Shown: positions 33,064-42,600 of the stretch, one piece after another
How the letters are laid out: each line of letters opens with the position of its first letter
Position numbering within the stretch: position 1 is the stretch's first letter
Assembly (NCBI RefSeq): GCF_001758225.1
Contig: NZ_MAST01000002.1
Coordinates: 62,001-126,000 of the forward strand
Length of the DNA: 64,000 nucleotides
Direction: 5' to 3'
From: Humibacillus sp. DSM 29435
Lineage (GTDB): Bacteria; Actinomycetota; Actinomycetes; Actinomycetales; Dermatophilaceae
Position numbers and translations under genes: made by a program
The notes under the pieces: generated by a model
What the model saw: the letters and a program-made list of their open reading frames with translations, nothing else
Told to the model about the DNA's origin: nothing
Database searches by the model: none

Positions 33064-34553
33064 CCCCCGCCCCCATCACGCCGAACTCCCTTTCCGCCGC
33101 CACCCCTCTCGGTTCGACGCCATCTGGTGTCGAGCGTCGGCCGCTGCCTGACGGGTTCGTGCTCGGCGCCGCCACCGCGGCCTACCAGATCGAGGGCGCG
33201 CATGACCTCGACGGTCGCACCGCCTCGATCTGGGACACCTTCTCGCGGGTGCCCGGAGCCGTGGTCGACGGCGACACCGGCGACATCGCCTGCGACCACT
33301 ACCACCGGTTCGCCGACGACGTCGCGATGATGAAAGCGCTCGGACTGCAGACCTACCGCTTCTCCACCTCTTGGGCCCGGGTCTGTCCCGACGGCGGGCC
33401 CGTCAACGGCAAGGGGCTCGACTTCTACGAGCGACTGGTCGACTCGCTGCTCGGCGCGGGCATCGCGCCATGGCTGACGCTTTACCACTGGGATCTCCCG
33501 CAGGCCCTCGAGGACCGTGGCGGCTGGACCGCCCGGGAGACGACCGACCGCTTCGTCGACTACGCCCTGGCCGTGCACGACCGGCTCGGCGACCGGGTCT
33601 CGACCTGGACCACCCTCAACGAGCCCTTCTGTGCCGCCTTTCTCGGCTACACCGCCGGCATCCACGCCCCAGGTCGTACCTCGCCGGAGGACGGGCTGGC
33701 TGCCGCGCACCACCTGATGCTGGCGCACGGCAAGGCCGTTGCGGCTCTGCGAGCACGCGACGCCTCGCTGAAGCTGGGGCTGACGCTGAACTTCACCGTG
33801 CCCGACCCCCTCGACCCCGACGACCCGCGTGACGTCGATGGCGCGCGCCGCATCGACGCCCAGATGAACCGCATCTTCCTCGACCCCATCTTCCGCGGTG
33901 AGTACCCGGCTGACCTGCTCGACGACGTGCGCGGGCTGGGACTGGAGACCCACATCATGGACGGCGACCTCGACGTGATCAGCACACCGATCGACGTGCT
34001 GGGCGTCAACTACTACAACGGCGAGGCGATCGGGCACGAGCCACCGGCCACCGCCCTGGCCGACAGCGTGAACGGGGGCCGCTACACCCGCTCAGCCTTT
34101 CCCGCTGCTCCCGCCTCGTTCCGGCATCCGCGCGGCCTGCCCGTGACCGCGATGGACTGGGAGATCCAGCCCGACGGCCTCACCCGGCTGCTCGTGCGCC
34201 TCCAACGCGAGTATGCCGGTCCGCACGATGTCGAGCTCTACGTCACCGAGAACGGCGCCGCCTTCGACGACGAGCCCGACGCCGACGGTTTCGTCGACGA
34301 CCGCGGTCGCACCGCCTACCTGCGTGCCCACGTGGGCGCCGTGCTCGACGCCATCGACTCCGGCGTGCCCGTGCGGGGCTACTTCTACTGGTCGTTGCTC
34401 GACAACTACGAGTGGGCCTGGGGGTACGCCAAGCGGTTCGGTATCGTGCGAGTCGACTACGACACGCAGGTTCGCACGCCGAAGGCCAGTGCCCTCGACT
34501 ACGCCGACATCATCGCCACCAGGGCGCTACCCGTAGGAGTGAGTCCGCAATGA
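33060..34553 (+). CDS. bglC: Family 1 beta-glucosidase
   Basis: A 497-residue cytoplasmic GH1 enzyme hydrolysing cellobiose and short beta-glucosides to glucose. The acid/base Glu is in TTLNEPFC (about 182) and the nucleophile Glu in YVTENGAAFD (about 395). FVLGAATAAYQIEGA at the N-terminus (about 32-46) and YRFSTSWARV are family markers. No signal peptide, which fits uptake by the CebEFG importer first. The ATG at 33060 overlaps the cebG TGA. Normal length and intact. Confidence 0.93.
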   Translation: MTPAPITPNSLSAATPLGSTPSGVERRPLPDGFVLGAATAAYQIEGAHDLDGRTASIWDTFSRVPGAVVDGDTGDIACDHYHRFADDVAMMKALGLQTYRFSTSWARVCPDGGPVNGKGLDFYERLVDSLLGAGIAPWLTLYHWDLPQALEDRGGWTARETTDRFVDYALAVHDRLGDRVSTWTTLNEPFCAAFLGYTAGIHAPGRTSPEDGLAAAHHLMLAHGKAVAALRARDASLKLGLTLNFTVPDPLDPDDPRDVDGARRIDAQMNRIFLDPIFRGEYPADLLDDVRGLGLETHIMDGDLDVISTPIDVLGVNYYNGEAIGHEPPATALADSVNGGRYTRSAFPAAPASFRHPRGLPVTAMDWEIQPDGLTRLLVRLQREYAGPHDVELYVTENGAAFDDEPDADGFVDDRGRTAYLRAHVGAVLDAIDSGVPVRGYFYWSLLDNYEWAWGYAKRFGIVRVDYDTQVRTPKASALDYADIIATRALPVGVSPQ

Positions 34554-34563
34554 GTGAGGCACG

Positions 34564-35610
34564 GTGGCCGTGAACGGGCAGGTGCGCTCGTTCGGCGCAC
34601 CCCTGCCCGCGCGACCCACCCTCGAGGAGGTCGCCAAGGTGGCGGGCGTCTCACGAGCCACCGTGTCGCGCGTCATCAACGGCTCGCCCCGCGTCAGCGC
34701 CGACGTGCTCGAGGTGGTGGGCGCGGCCATCGCCGAGCTCAACTACGTTCCCAACCGGGCAGCGCGCTCCCTCGTCGCCCGGGCCACCATGTCGATCGCC
34801 CTCGTCGTTCCCGAAGACGCCCACCGCTTCTTCGGTGACCCCTACTTCGCCGACGTCGTACAGGGGATCAGCAACCGGCTGAGCGACAGCGACTACGTGC
34901 TCAACCTCCAGCTGACCCATCCCGACTCGCCGTCGGAGAAGACCCGGCGCTACCTGCTCGGCGGCAACGTCGACGGGGCGCTGGTGGTCTCGCACCACTC
35001 GGGCGACCACTTTCTCGCCTCGCTCGGACGCTCGCTGCCCGTCGTGTTCGGCGGTCGACCACTGGGCGACCTGGCCCACCCCGGTGACTACTACATCGAC
35101 GTCGACAACCAGCGGGGCGCCCGCCAGGGCACCCAGCACCTGATCGACGTCGGCCGAAAGGCCATCGCCACCATCACCGGGCCGTCCGACATGCCGGCAT
35201 CGGTCGACCGTGAAGCCGGCTGGCGCGAGACGGTGCTGGCCGCGGGCCTCAGCGATGCACGCCTGGCGCGAGGCGACTTCACCGAGGCCGGCGGCATCCG
35301 GGCCGCTCTCCGGCTGATCGACGAGCACCCCGACCTCGACGCCATCTTCGTGGCCAGCGACCTGATGGCGAGCGGGGTGATGCTGGCCCTGGCCGAACGC
35401 GGCCTGCGCGTACCGACCGACGTCGCGATCGTCGGGTTCGACAACAGTCGTTACGCCACCCGAGGCCGGGTGGGTCTGACCACGGTGGCCCAGCCCGCGC
35501 AGGAGATGGGCCGCGTCATGGCCGACACCCTGCTGCGGCTGCTGGCCGGCGAGACCGCCCCCCGGGTCACCATGATGGAGACCCATCTCGTCATCCGTGA
35601 GTCGGCCTGA
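34564..35610 (+). CDS. cebR: CebR-like LacI family repressor
   Basis: A 348-residue LacI/GalR regulator. The helix-turn-helix (PTLEEVAKVAGVSRATVSRVINGS, about 18-41) and hinge LNYVPNRAARSL are clear, followed by the sugar-binding domain. Being the last gene of a ceb-bgl operon whose promoter carries TGGGAGCGCTCCCA-type boxes, it is most likely the cellobiose-responsive repressor of that operon and of the GH9 gene at 13.4-15.8 kb. It starts at a GTG 10 bases after the beta-glucosidase stop; a second in-frame GTG lies two codons on. Confidence 0.88.
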   Translation: MAVNGQVRSFGAPLPARPTLEEVAKVAGVSRATVSRVINGSPRVSADVLEVVGAAIAELNYVPNRAARSLVARATMSIALVVPEDAHRFFGDPYFADVVQGISNRLSDSDYVLNLQLTHPDSPSEKTRRYLLGGNVDGALVVSHHSGDHFLASLGRSLPVVFGGRPLGDLAHPGDYYIDVDNQRGARQGTQHLIDVGRKAIATITGPSDMPASVDREAGWRETVLAAGLSDARLARGDFTEAGGIRAALRLIDEHPDLDAIFVASDLMASGVMLALAERGLRVPTDVAIVGFDNSRYATRGRVGLTTVAQPAQEMGRVMADTLLRLLAGETAPRVTMMETHLVIRESA

Positions 35611-35623
35611 CCCACCCCACCCA

Positions 35624-35675
35624 GTCGAGTGGCCACTTCCGTACACCCCACCCAGTCGAGTGGCCAGTTCCGTAC
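35624..35675 (+). repeat. Intergenic GTCGAGTGGCCA repeat, two direct copies
   Basis: Two 21-base copies at 35624-35644 and 35655-35675, both reading GTCGAGTGGCCA then CTTCCGTAC or GTTCCGTAC, fill the gap between cebR and a convergent gene. They belong to the family found at five other loci in the window. Confidence 0.85.
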
Positions 35676-35684
35676 ACAGTCGCC

Positions 35685-36725
35685 TCACCGGTTCCACCTG
35701 CTCGGCCGGCGGTCCTCCCGCACGAGGGCCAGCTCCATCGCGTGCCGCGAGAAGAACTGGGGCTCGCAGCTGGCGAGGGTCAAGCCGGACTCCTCCACGC
35801 CCACCGCACTGGCGAACCGGCGCACGCAGTCGTGCCGGGCGGTCGTTGTGATCATGTCCGCGTTCCAGATCTCCTCCACGATCCAGCCGTCAGCTTCGAG
35901 GCCGCGCCGTCGTACCCCGTCGCGCGCACGATCGTTCTCGCCGTCGTGAAACTCCGACCCCTGGTACTCGCCGATCACCTTCGGCTTCTTCCAGACGAGG
36001 TCTCCGATCCCTAGGAGTGATCCGTCCGGGCCGTGGATCGGCATGTTCAGAGCCGGCTCGGGTAGCCCGCAACGCACCAGCATCAACCGCGCCAGTGTCT
36101 CGCGCGGCGAAGCCGAACCGACCCTGATCTCCTCAAGGGCTTCCAGCAGGGTCACCTTGCCGCGAGGCCTGACCCGCCTGGCGAGCGCGTCGTGCAGTGG
36201 CTGGATGCCGTGCAGCCGGGTGCCAACGGCGTCACCGACCACGATGAGATCGTCGAGCCCCACGGGTTTTCCGCGCGCGACGAGCTCACCCAGGTCGACC
36301 CACGTGTCGGCGAGGTCGACCACCGCCAAGCCCTCGACCGAGGTGATGCACCTGGGGTGGAACGCTCGGTGGCCCACAACGTCGGCGCGCCTGATGCGGC
36401 TCTGAGTGATCGGACGGACGACGTGCAGGCGTTCGTCGGCCTCCATGGCGTACGAGAGTGGAAGCCCGTGCAACCGGGCGGCCGTGAGGTGGGAGAAGGA
36501 GGCCATCGTCGGGAACACCCGCATGAAGGCCTCGGCTCTTCCGACGAGTGAGGCCGGCGGCGCAGCACTGCGAACACCTCGCGTCGGTCGCACATACCGG
36601 TCGGAGTTCAGCACGCGAACCGTCAAACCCGACGCCAGCCCCACCCTCACACTGAAGGGCCCCTCGGGTTCGACCACCCCCTCATCGGGCCGGTCGCTCA
36701 CATCAGGCAGCGCGGGCACGAACAC
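35685..36725 (-). CDS. DUF559-like / VSR-fold domain protein
   Basis: A 346-residue protein of an actinobacterial family usually called hypothetical or AbiEi-antitoxin-like. The N-terminal half carries winged-helix-like content (FSHLTAARLHGLPL, HVVRP). The C-terminal third looks like a PD-(D/E)xK/VSR nuclease fold: GIGDLVWKKPKVIGEYQGSEFH with Asp and Glu as possible metal ligands, then IVEEIW. Function is unknown and nuclease activity unproven. The start is uncertain: GTG at 36725, overlapping the upstream DUF4262 gene by 28 bases, or GTG at 36701 overlapping its TGA. Confidence 0.7.
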   Translation of the reverse strand: MFVPALPDVSDRPDEGVVEPEGPFSVRVGLASGLTVRVLNSDRYVRPTRGVRSAAPPASLVGRAEAFMRVFPTMASFSHLTAARLHGLPLSYAMEADERLHVVRPITQSRIRRADVVGHRAFHPRCITSVEGLAVVDLADTWVDLGELVARGKPVGLDDLIVVGDAVGTRLHGIQPLHDALARRVRPRGKVTLLEALEEIRVGSASPRETLARLMLVRCGLPEPALNMPIHGPDGSLLGIGDLVWKKPKVIGEYQGSEFHDGENDRARDGVRRRGLEADGWIVEEIWNADMITTTARHDCVRRFASAVGVEESGLTLASCEPQFFSRHAMELALVREDRRPSRWNR

Positions 36726-37234
36726 GGACCGGTGTCACCCTCGTCATCGAGCAGCGCAGAGAACATGCCCGGCCGCGGTTGCGACGACGGCCCGTACGGG
36801 TAGCCGGCATCCCAGGGAAAGAAGCCGCTCACCGACCACGTCAGCTGGAAGGCGTCGACCGAGGCCTCCATCGGGCGCTCGTAGTGCCGGTTCGCCCGGA
36901 AGAGAATCTCGCCGGGGTTGGGCACCTGCTCCACGAGATAGCCCTCGTCATGGCCGGCGAACTCGAGCAGTTCGCCCGGCACCAGGTCGCGCCCATCTCG
37001 AACAGTTCCATAGAGATGGTTCAGCAGACCGGCAGCGCTCCCCTGGTCGAGCCCGTAGACGAGCAGCTCTGGATGGCCGAGGCCGAACAGGCCGATCGTG
37101 TAGCAGAACGGCGTGCGGAACTGGTCGCCGTCGCACGGCACGACGTACTCCAGGCAACAGCCGTGACGACGGATGGACTCGCTGACCCTGCGGTCGTCCT
37201 GGTCCAGCCACTGGTTCTTCACGATCTCGTCCAC
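36698..37234 (-). CDS. DUF4262 domain protein
   Basis: A 178-residue protein matching the DUF4262 family: RRHGCCLEYVVPCDG, FCYTIGLFGLGHPELLVYGL and HYERPMEASVDAFQLTWS. The family is common in actinobacteria and of unknown function. The start is a GTG at 37234 with AGGAGGAA just upstream. The C-terminus carries a CSCPRC cluster. It overlaps the following DUF559-like gene. Confidence 0.82.
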   Translation of the reverse strand: MDEIVKNQWLDQDDRRVSESIRRHGCCLEYVVPCDGDQFRTPFCYTIGLFGLGHPELLVYGLDQGSAAGLLNHLYGTVRDGRDLVPGELLEFAGHDEGYLVEQVPNPGEILFRANRHYERPMEASVDAFQLTWSVSGFFPWDAGYPYGPSSQPRPGMFSALLDDEGDTGPCSCPRCLM

Positions 37235-37348
37235 GGGTTCCTCCTGCTGTCGTTGGCACGACGGTAGGAGGGAGGCCGACATCCGGGAAGCAGGCCGGTC
37301 GACGCCTGTGGACGGGGCAGGCAAGCGCGTGGGGGTGTGGACAACGTC

Positions 37349-37442
37349 GTACGAAAGTGGCCACTCGACTGGGTCTGCCGGTCGAGTGGCCAGTTTTGTA
37401 CGGGTGGATTCAGGGCGGGCCGTACGAAAGTGGCCACTCGAC
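37349..37442. repeat. Intergenic GTCGAGTGGCCA repeat, three copies
   Basis: Copies at 37349-37369 (reverse), 37381-37401 (forward) and 37422-37442 (reverse). Adjacent inverted copies can form 21-bp hairpins. They lie between the DUF4262 gene and the rplI terminator. Confidence 0.85.
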
Positions 37443-37469
37443 CAGGTGGTGAGTGGGCGGGGACGCCGA

Positions 37470-37508
37470 AAGGGGCCGGGCTCCGCCTGAAGCGGAACCC
37501 GACCCCTT
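37470..37508 (-). terminator. Terminator of the rpsF-rplI operon
   Basis: On the minus strand AAGGGGTCGGGTTCCGC pairs with GCGGAGCCCGGCCCCTT over 17 bp (two G-U pairs) with a 5-base loop, 19 bases after the rplI stop, followed by TTT. Confidence 0.8.
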
Positions 37509-37527
37509 CGCGGAGGTCACTCCTCGG

Positions 37528-37974
37528 TCAGGAGGACACGACCTCGAACTTCAGGTTTGCCGAGACGTCGGCGTGCAGACGCACGGTTGCCTCGTAGGCA
37601 CCCACGCTCTTGATGTGCGTCTTGACCTCGATCTTGCGCTTGTCGATCTCGGGACCGCCGGCAGCCTTCACCGCGGCAGCGATGTCGGCGTTGCTGACCG
37701 CGCCGAACAGCCGACCGGACTTACCGGTCTTGGCCGCAACCTTGACCGAGGTGGCCTCGAGCCGTCCCTTGACACCCTTGGCGGAGTCGAGGTCCTTGAT
37801 CTCGCGGACCTCACGGCCCTTGGTCAGGGCGTCGACCTGCTTCTGGCCACCTTTGGTCCACGGGGTCGCCAGGCCGCGCGGCATCAGGTAGTTGCGGCCG
37901 TAGCCGTCTTTGACCTCGACGATGTCACCGGCTGCTCCGAGGCCGGTGACCTCGTGCGTGAGAATGAGCTTCAT
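37528..37974 (-). CDS. rplI: 50S ribosomal protein L9
   Basis: A 148-residue protein of the large ribosomal subunit that binds 23S rRNA. The N-terminal domain [36 protein letters not shown] is the family signature; a long connecting helix and a C-terminal domain complete it. Last gene of the rpsF-ssb-rpsR-rplI operon, followed by a strong terminator. Confidence 0.98.
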   Translation of the reverse strand: MKLILTHEVTGLGAAGDIVEVKDGYGRNYLMPRGLATPWTKGGQKQVDALTKGREVREIKDLDSAKGVKGRLEATSVKVAAKTGKSGRLFGAVSNADIAAAVKAAGGPEIDKRKIEVKTHIKSVGAYEATVRLHADVSANLKFEVVSS

Positions 37975-38000
37975 GGTGTTCTCCTAGTTCCCGAACGGGC

Positions 38001-38237
38001 TCAGCGAGCCGAGCTCGAGTAGGGCAGCAGGGCCATCTCACGGGCGTTCTTGACGGCCGTGGCGATGAGGCGCTGCTCCTGGGTGGACACACCGGTCACA
38101 CGACGCGCGCGGATCTTGCCGCGGTCGGAGATGAACTTGCGCAGCAGCGCAGTGTCCTTGTAGTCGATGTTCTCGACCTTCGCCGCCTTCAGCGGGTTGG
38201 CCTTCTTCTTGGGCTTGCGCACAACGGGCTTTGCCAT
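38001..38237 (-). CDS. rpsR: 30S ribosomal protein S18
   Basis: A 78-residue small-subunit protein that pairs with S6. It contains [33 protein letters not shown], the S18 core. There are no zinc-binding cysteines, so it is the zinc-independent form. It lies between ssb and rplI (26-base gap to rplI). Confidence 0.98.
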   Translation of the reverse strand: MAKPVVRKPKKKANPLKAAKVENIDYKDTALLRKFISDRGKIRARRVTGVSTQEQRLIATAVKNAREMALLPYSSSAR

Positions 38238-38260
38238 CGTGGTGCTCTCCTTCGGGAAAG

Positions 38261-38328
38261 CCCGGGGTTTCTCGCCCCGGGATGGGGTTCTTCAACTGTG
38301 ATTGGATGCCGCTCAGCTCGCTGAGCGG
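38261..38328 (-). promoter_or_regulatory. Hairpins between ssb and rpsR
   Basis: Two small stems: CCCGGGG/CCCCGGG (38261-38267 with 38275-38281) and CCGCTCAG/CTGAGCGG (38309-38316 with 38321-38328, CTCG loop). S6:S18 complexes autoregulate this operon through mRNA structure in other bacteria, so a similar role is possible; no match to a known motif is claimed. Confidence 0.35.
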
Positions 38329-38360
38329 CGGATGCCGCGTTCTGACCCGGCCGTGCTCGG

Positions 38361-39041
38361 TCAGAACGGAGGCTCGTCGTAGCTCGGGGCTGCGCCCCAG
38401 CCACCGCCTTGGCCGCCCTGACCACCCGACGGCGCGGCCTGGCCGCCAGCGGGAGCCTGGGCCGGGGCTCCCCAGCCTCCGCCCTGCTGACCACCGGAGC
38501 CACCTGAACCGCCGGAGCCACCTGAGCCACCGCCGGTCGCCCAGGGGTCCTCGCCGCCCTGCTGGCCACCTTGCTGGCCACCCTGACCGCCTTGGCCACC
38601 CTGTCCGCCGCCGCTCCAGCCGCCGCCTTGGCCGCCGCCGGAGGACCCGCCGAAACCGCCGCCGCCGCCAGTGCCACGCTGGGTCTTGTTGACCTTGGCG
38701 GTGGCGCTGCGCAGCGATGGGCCGATCTCGTCGACGTCCATCTCGGTGACGGTGCGCTTCTCGCCTTCCTTCGTCTCGTACGATCGAGACTTCAGTCGGC
38801 CGGAAGCGATCACCCGCATGCCCCGCTGGAGCGACTCGGCCACGTTCTCGGCCGCGTCACGCCACACCGAGCAGCGCATGAACAGCGTTTCGCCGTCTTT
38901 CCACTCGTTGCTCTGGCGATCGAACATCCGCGGGGTTGAGGCCACGGTGAAGTTCGCGACCGCGGCCCCCGAGGGGGTGAACCGGAGTTCGGGGTCGGCG
39001 GTCAGGTTGCCGATGATCGTGATGACGGTGTCGCCTGCCAT
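38361..39041 (-). CDS. ssb: Single-stranded DNA-binding protein
   Basis: A 226-residue SSB. The OB-fold (1-115) has [31 protein letters not shown] and [15 protein letters not shown] long Gly/Gln/Trp-rich disordered linker (120-215) leads to the acidic tail DEPPF that recruits partner proteins. The linker is long compared with about 50 residues in E. coli, as is usual in actinobacteria. Located between rpsF and rpsR as in most relatives. Confidence 0.98.
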   Translation of the reverse strand: MAGDTVITIIGNLTADPELRFTPSGAAVANFTVASTPRMFDRQSNEWKDGETLFMRCSVWRDAAENVAESLQRGMRVIASGRLKSRSYETKEGEKRTVTEMDVDEIGPSLRSATAKVNKTQRGTGGGGGFGGSSGGGQGGGWSGGGQGGQGGQGGQQGGQQGGEDPWATGGGSGGSGGSGGSGGQQGGGWGAPAQAPAGGQAAPSGGQGGQGGGWGAAPSYDEPPF

Positions 39042-39099
39042 TGGATCGCTTCCTTGGGTCCAGGGGGGTGATCAGGGGTGATCGGATCTGACGGACGCC

Positions 39100-39387
39100 T
39101 CAGGCGCCGGGACGCAACAGCTTCGTGCGCATGACCGACTCGCTGAGACCCAACTGGCGGTCGAGCTCTTGAGCCGTGGCGGGCTCTGCCGTCATCGTGA
39201 CGACGACGTAGATGCCCTCGGACTTCTTCTGGATGTCGTAGGCCAAGCGACGACGGCCCCAGATGTCGACGTTGTCGACGGTGCCGCCATCGTTCTTCAC
39301 GACGGTGAGGAACTTGTCCATCGTCTTGTCGACGGTTCGCTCTTCGGTCTCCGGGTCGAGGATGACCATAAGTTCGTACTGACGCAT
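39100..39387 (-). CDS. rpsF: 30S ribosomal protein S6
   Basis: A 95-residue small-subunit protein: [16 protein letters not shown] at the N-terminus and [18 protein letters not shown] in the core. The ATG at 39387 is chosen because homologues start here and GGAGGTGGG lies upstream; the frame is open 41 codons further. First gene of the rpsF-ssb-rpsR-rplI operon. Confidence 0.98.
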   Translation of the reverse strand: MRQYELMVILDPETEERTVDKTMDKFLTVVKNDGGTVDNVDIWGRRRLAYDIQKKSEGIYVVVTMTAEPATAQELDRQLGLSESVMRTKLLRPGA

Positions 39388-39684
39388 GCTTCTAACCCAC
39401 CTCCTCTGGTCTTGACGGTCACGAGTCTCTCCCGTGACAGGAGGGTTGCATTCGTTTCCACTGCGCACCAGCCTGGCAGACACCTCCGACACGGGTCTCG
39501 GGTCATCCACAGGGCCGTAGCGGCACGCGGTGCTGCGGTCAGACTACCGGCCCTCGCGATCTCAACAGAAATCGAGCGAGGCAGCGGGATGCTGCACGGG
39601 CCCCTCGCGCGACCCGGTCGGCCTTTCGACAGGCTCGCTGGCCACTCGACCGGGCCAGCGGGTCGAGTGGCCATGGGCCGGCGG
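39388..39684. other. Intergenic region upstream of rpsF
   Basis: About 300 bases between the secreted nuclease stop and rpsF, both on the minus strand. It should contain the rpsF operon promoter, but I see no confident -35/-10 pair. A truncated inverted copy of the dispersed repeat lies at 39639-39673. Confidence 0.5.
39639..39673. repeat. Truncated inverted GTCGAGTGGCCA repeat
   Basis: TGGCCACTCGAC (39639-39650) and GTCGAGTGGCCA (39662-39673) form a perfect 12-bp stem with an 11-base loop. Both copies lack the CGTAC half. The hairpin lies 13 bases from the stop codon of the nuclease gene and could terminate it. Confidence 0.8.
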
Positions 39685-42600
39685 TCAGGGGACGATCGCG
39701 ACCTCGCCCTTCACCTTCTGGGTGGCAGTGTCGTAGACCAGGGCGCCGCTCGCGCTGCGAACGACGAGCCGGAACGTGTCGGCCCGACGCACGTCAGCGA
39801 CCGTCACCTCGTAGCGGAACCCCGCCTCTCCGTTGACCTGTGCAGTCCCGGCGAACCGGGCCGTGGTGCCTTCGACCACCAAATAGTCGTAGGAGCTCGC
39901 TGAGACGGCGAGCCGGTTGCGGGGCGACCCGCCCAGCACGTAGCCGAACACCCCGAAAGGCGTCTCGCCGGTCGACCGGTAGCCGACCGCGAAGGCGAGG
40001 TGCCCCTTGCCCGAGACTGCAGGCTTGAATACCCAGGCCCCCTTCGGCGAGGCGATCGATCCCGCCCCGGTGGCCTGCCCGGCGCTTCGGTCGTAGACCA
40101 CCACCGGGCCGGTGGTGCTCGACGTGTTCGAGCCGGAGTGGCCGAACCCGTCGGTCACCGTGACCGTGACGACGTAGAACCCTGCCGCCCGGTACGTGTG
40201 CGACCCACTGACCGAGCCGGCCACCCCAGCAGACGCCTCGGTGACGCTGCCCGCCGAGGTGGTGCCGTCGCCCCAGTCGACCACCGCGGTGTGCGTGTCG
40301 AGCCGGTCAGCGTCCGTGAAGGGCGCGCTGACCGTGACGGGCACGCCGACCGATACCGGTCTGCTGGGCACCATGACCGCTCCGACGACCGGAGCCGCGT
40401 TGGTCAGCGACAACCCGACGACCACGGGATCGTGGTCGGAGATGCGGAACTCATCGGGTGCGTAGAGGCTCGCCACCTGCGCGGGCGACTTGAACTCGGT
40501 GTTGTAGTCGAGCACCGCGGGCTCGTCGGAGTTGATGTGCCAGTCGGCGACCCCGGTCACCTGTGAGCTGATCGAGGCCGATCCGAGGGCGTGGTCGAGG
40601 TAGCCCCACTGCCCGTCGAACACGTAGGAGTACGCCTCACGCCCGTTGCGGGCGGCGATGAGGTTGGTGAAGCCCGCCCCCTCGAGCGTGGTGATCGGGT
40701 CTTCCTTCGCGTAGGAGTTGAGGTCGCCGAGGATGAGCACGTCGGGGTCGCCGGTCGTGGTCGGGTCGGTCGCGAGCCAGCTCGCCAGCAGCTGGGCCGC
40801 CCTCACCCGAACCGCGTTGCAGTTGGCCTGGCCGTCACCGGCGTCGGGCACGGTGCAGGCGCTGCCTTTGCTCTTCAGGTGGTTCGCCACCGCGACGAAC
40901 GTGCCGCCGGTGGCGTTGTCACGGAAGGCCTGGGCCAGCGAGGGCCGGTTGCGCGGGTCGGCGTCGCCGCCCCCGACGAAGGCCTGCGTGTTGAGCGCGG
41001 CGGTCACCCCGACCGGGGTCACGGCTGCCGAGCGGTAGAGCATGCCCACCTTGATCGCGTCGTTGCCGAGGGCGTCGACCTGGCCGGTGCGCGCGTCGGC
41101 GTCGATGAACGACCAGGTTCCTGCTCCGTCGACCGTGTTGAGCCGGTCGACGAGCACCTGTTCGGCGCTGTCAGGCCCGTAGCCGTTGTTCTCCATCTCC
41201 ATGAAGGCCACGACGTCGGCGTCGGTGCCGCTCACGGCGGCGACCGTCTTGGCCACCTGCCGCTCGAACTCGGTTGCCGTGTTAGCGCCCCGGCAGTCGA
41301 GCACAGCACCGCTCACCCCACCACGGCAGTTGTTGCCCGACGTGTCGAGCGTGGTGAAGAAGTTGAGCAGGTTCATGCCCGTCACCCGCAGGTCGCCGCC
41401 GACGTTCGGCGGGTCGACCGGCCGCGGGTTCGCGGCCACGAAGTCGACCTGCCCGTCGAGCGCGCCGACCGGACGGATGCGGTAGGCGTTCGGGCTGGCC
41501 GCGTTGCCGCCCCACGTGTAGCCCAGCACCCCGACGATGCCGGATGCCGTGTCGCCGCCTCGGAGGGTGTTGCTCGCTGAGAGCGGCTGCCCGCCCCGGG
41601 CGAACGGGATGGGGTCGGGGTTCTGCGCCTGGGTCGCGTCGTCGAGGATGATCTTGCGCAGGTCGTTCTCGGCCTGCAGCGCCGCGGCGGGGGCGCCGGG
41701 CGCCACCACATTGGTGGGCTGCTCGAGGCGACCGCCCTGGCTCAGCGTGACCTGCCCGAACCGGCCGAGCTGGAAGTGCTCGGTGACCGACATCGCCTGC
41801 GGCAGCCGCACGAGCATCCCCTCATAGGGCTCCAGCGCGGTCGACGAGGCCACCGGGAAGCTCACGTCGGTCGGCGCGACAGTACCGGTGCCGCACACCG
41901 TCGGCGCACTCGTCAGGCTGATCTGCGACTGGCCCTGGTTCTCACCGGACGTGCCCGTGACGGTGACGACGTCACCGAGCGTGACGGCATCCGCGTTGCT
42001 GCCCTCGAAGACGAAGATGCCGTCGGAGGTCGCCGGGTCGCCGTCGCCGGCGGCGTCTTGCAGGTAGAACCCGCGCAGGGCGGGCGAGGGGCCCTCGTAG
42101 TCGCCCACGACGACGCCCCGCGTGGTGACGGAACCAGAGACCGCTACCGTGTCGCCGCTGCCCTGGATGGCCGGGATCGGCGTGACTGCCGCAGTGCAGA
42201 CATCAGCCGCCAGGGTGTTGAAGCGCACCACGACGTCGGTCGCCATCGCGTCTGGCGGGTCGTCGGCGTCGACGTCAGTGACCGAGGCGGCAGCGACGGT
42301 GAGGGTGCAGGTGTCGTCGGGGGCGAGGTCGGATGCCGGGTCGAGCGCGAACGTCGTGGGACCGCCGGTGACCGCGACGGGATGCGCCCCGCTCACGGTG
42401 CAGGTCAGGCTGAAGGCTCCGGCCGCGGCCACGACCGGCTCACTGAAGGTGACCGAGAGGTCGGCGGTCAGCGCGACGCCGTTAGCGCCGTCGGCGGGCA
42501 CAGACCCCGTCACGGTGGGAGCGGCATCCGGCGTGGGGACGTTGTCGATGGTGTGCGAGCCGAGCCCGTCGAAGGTGTCGACCGGGTAGCCGAGCCACTG

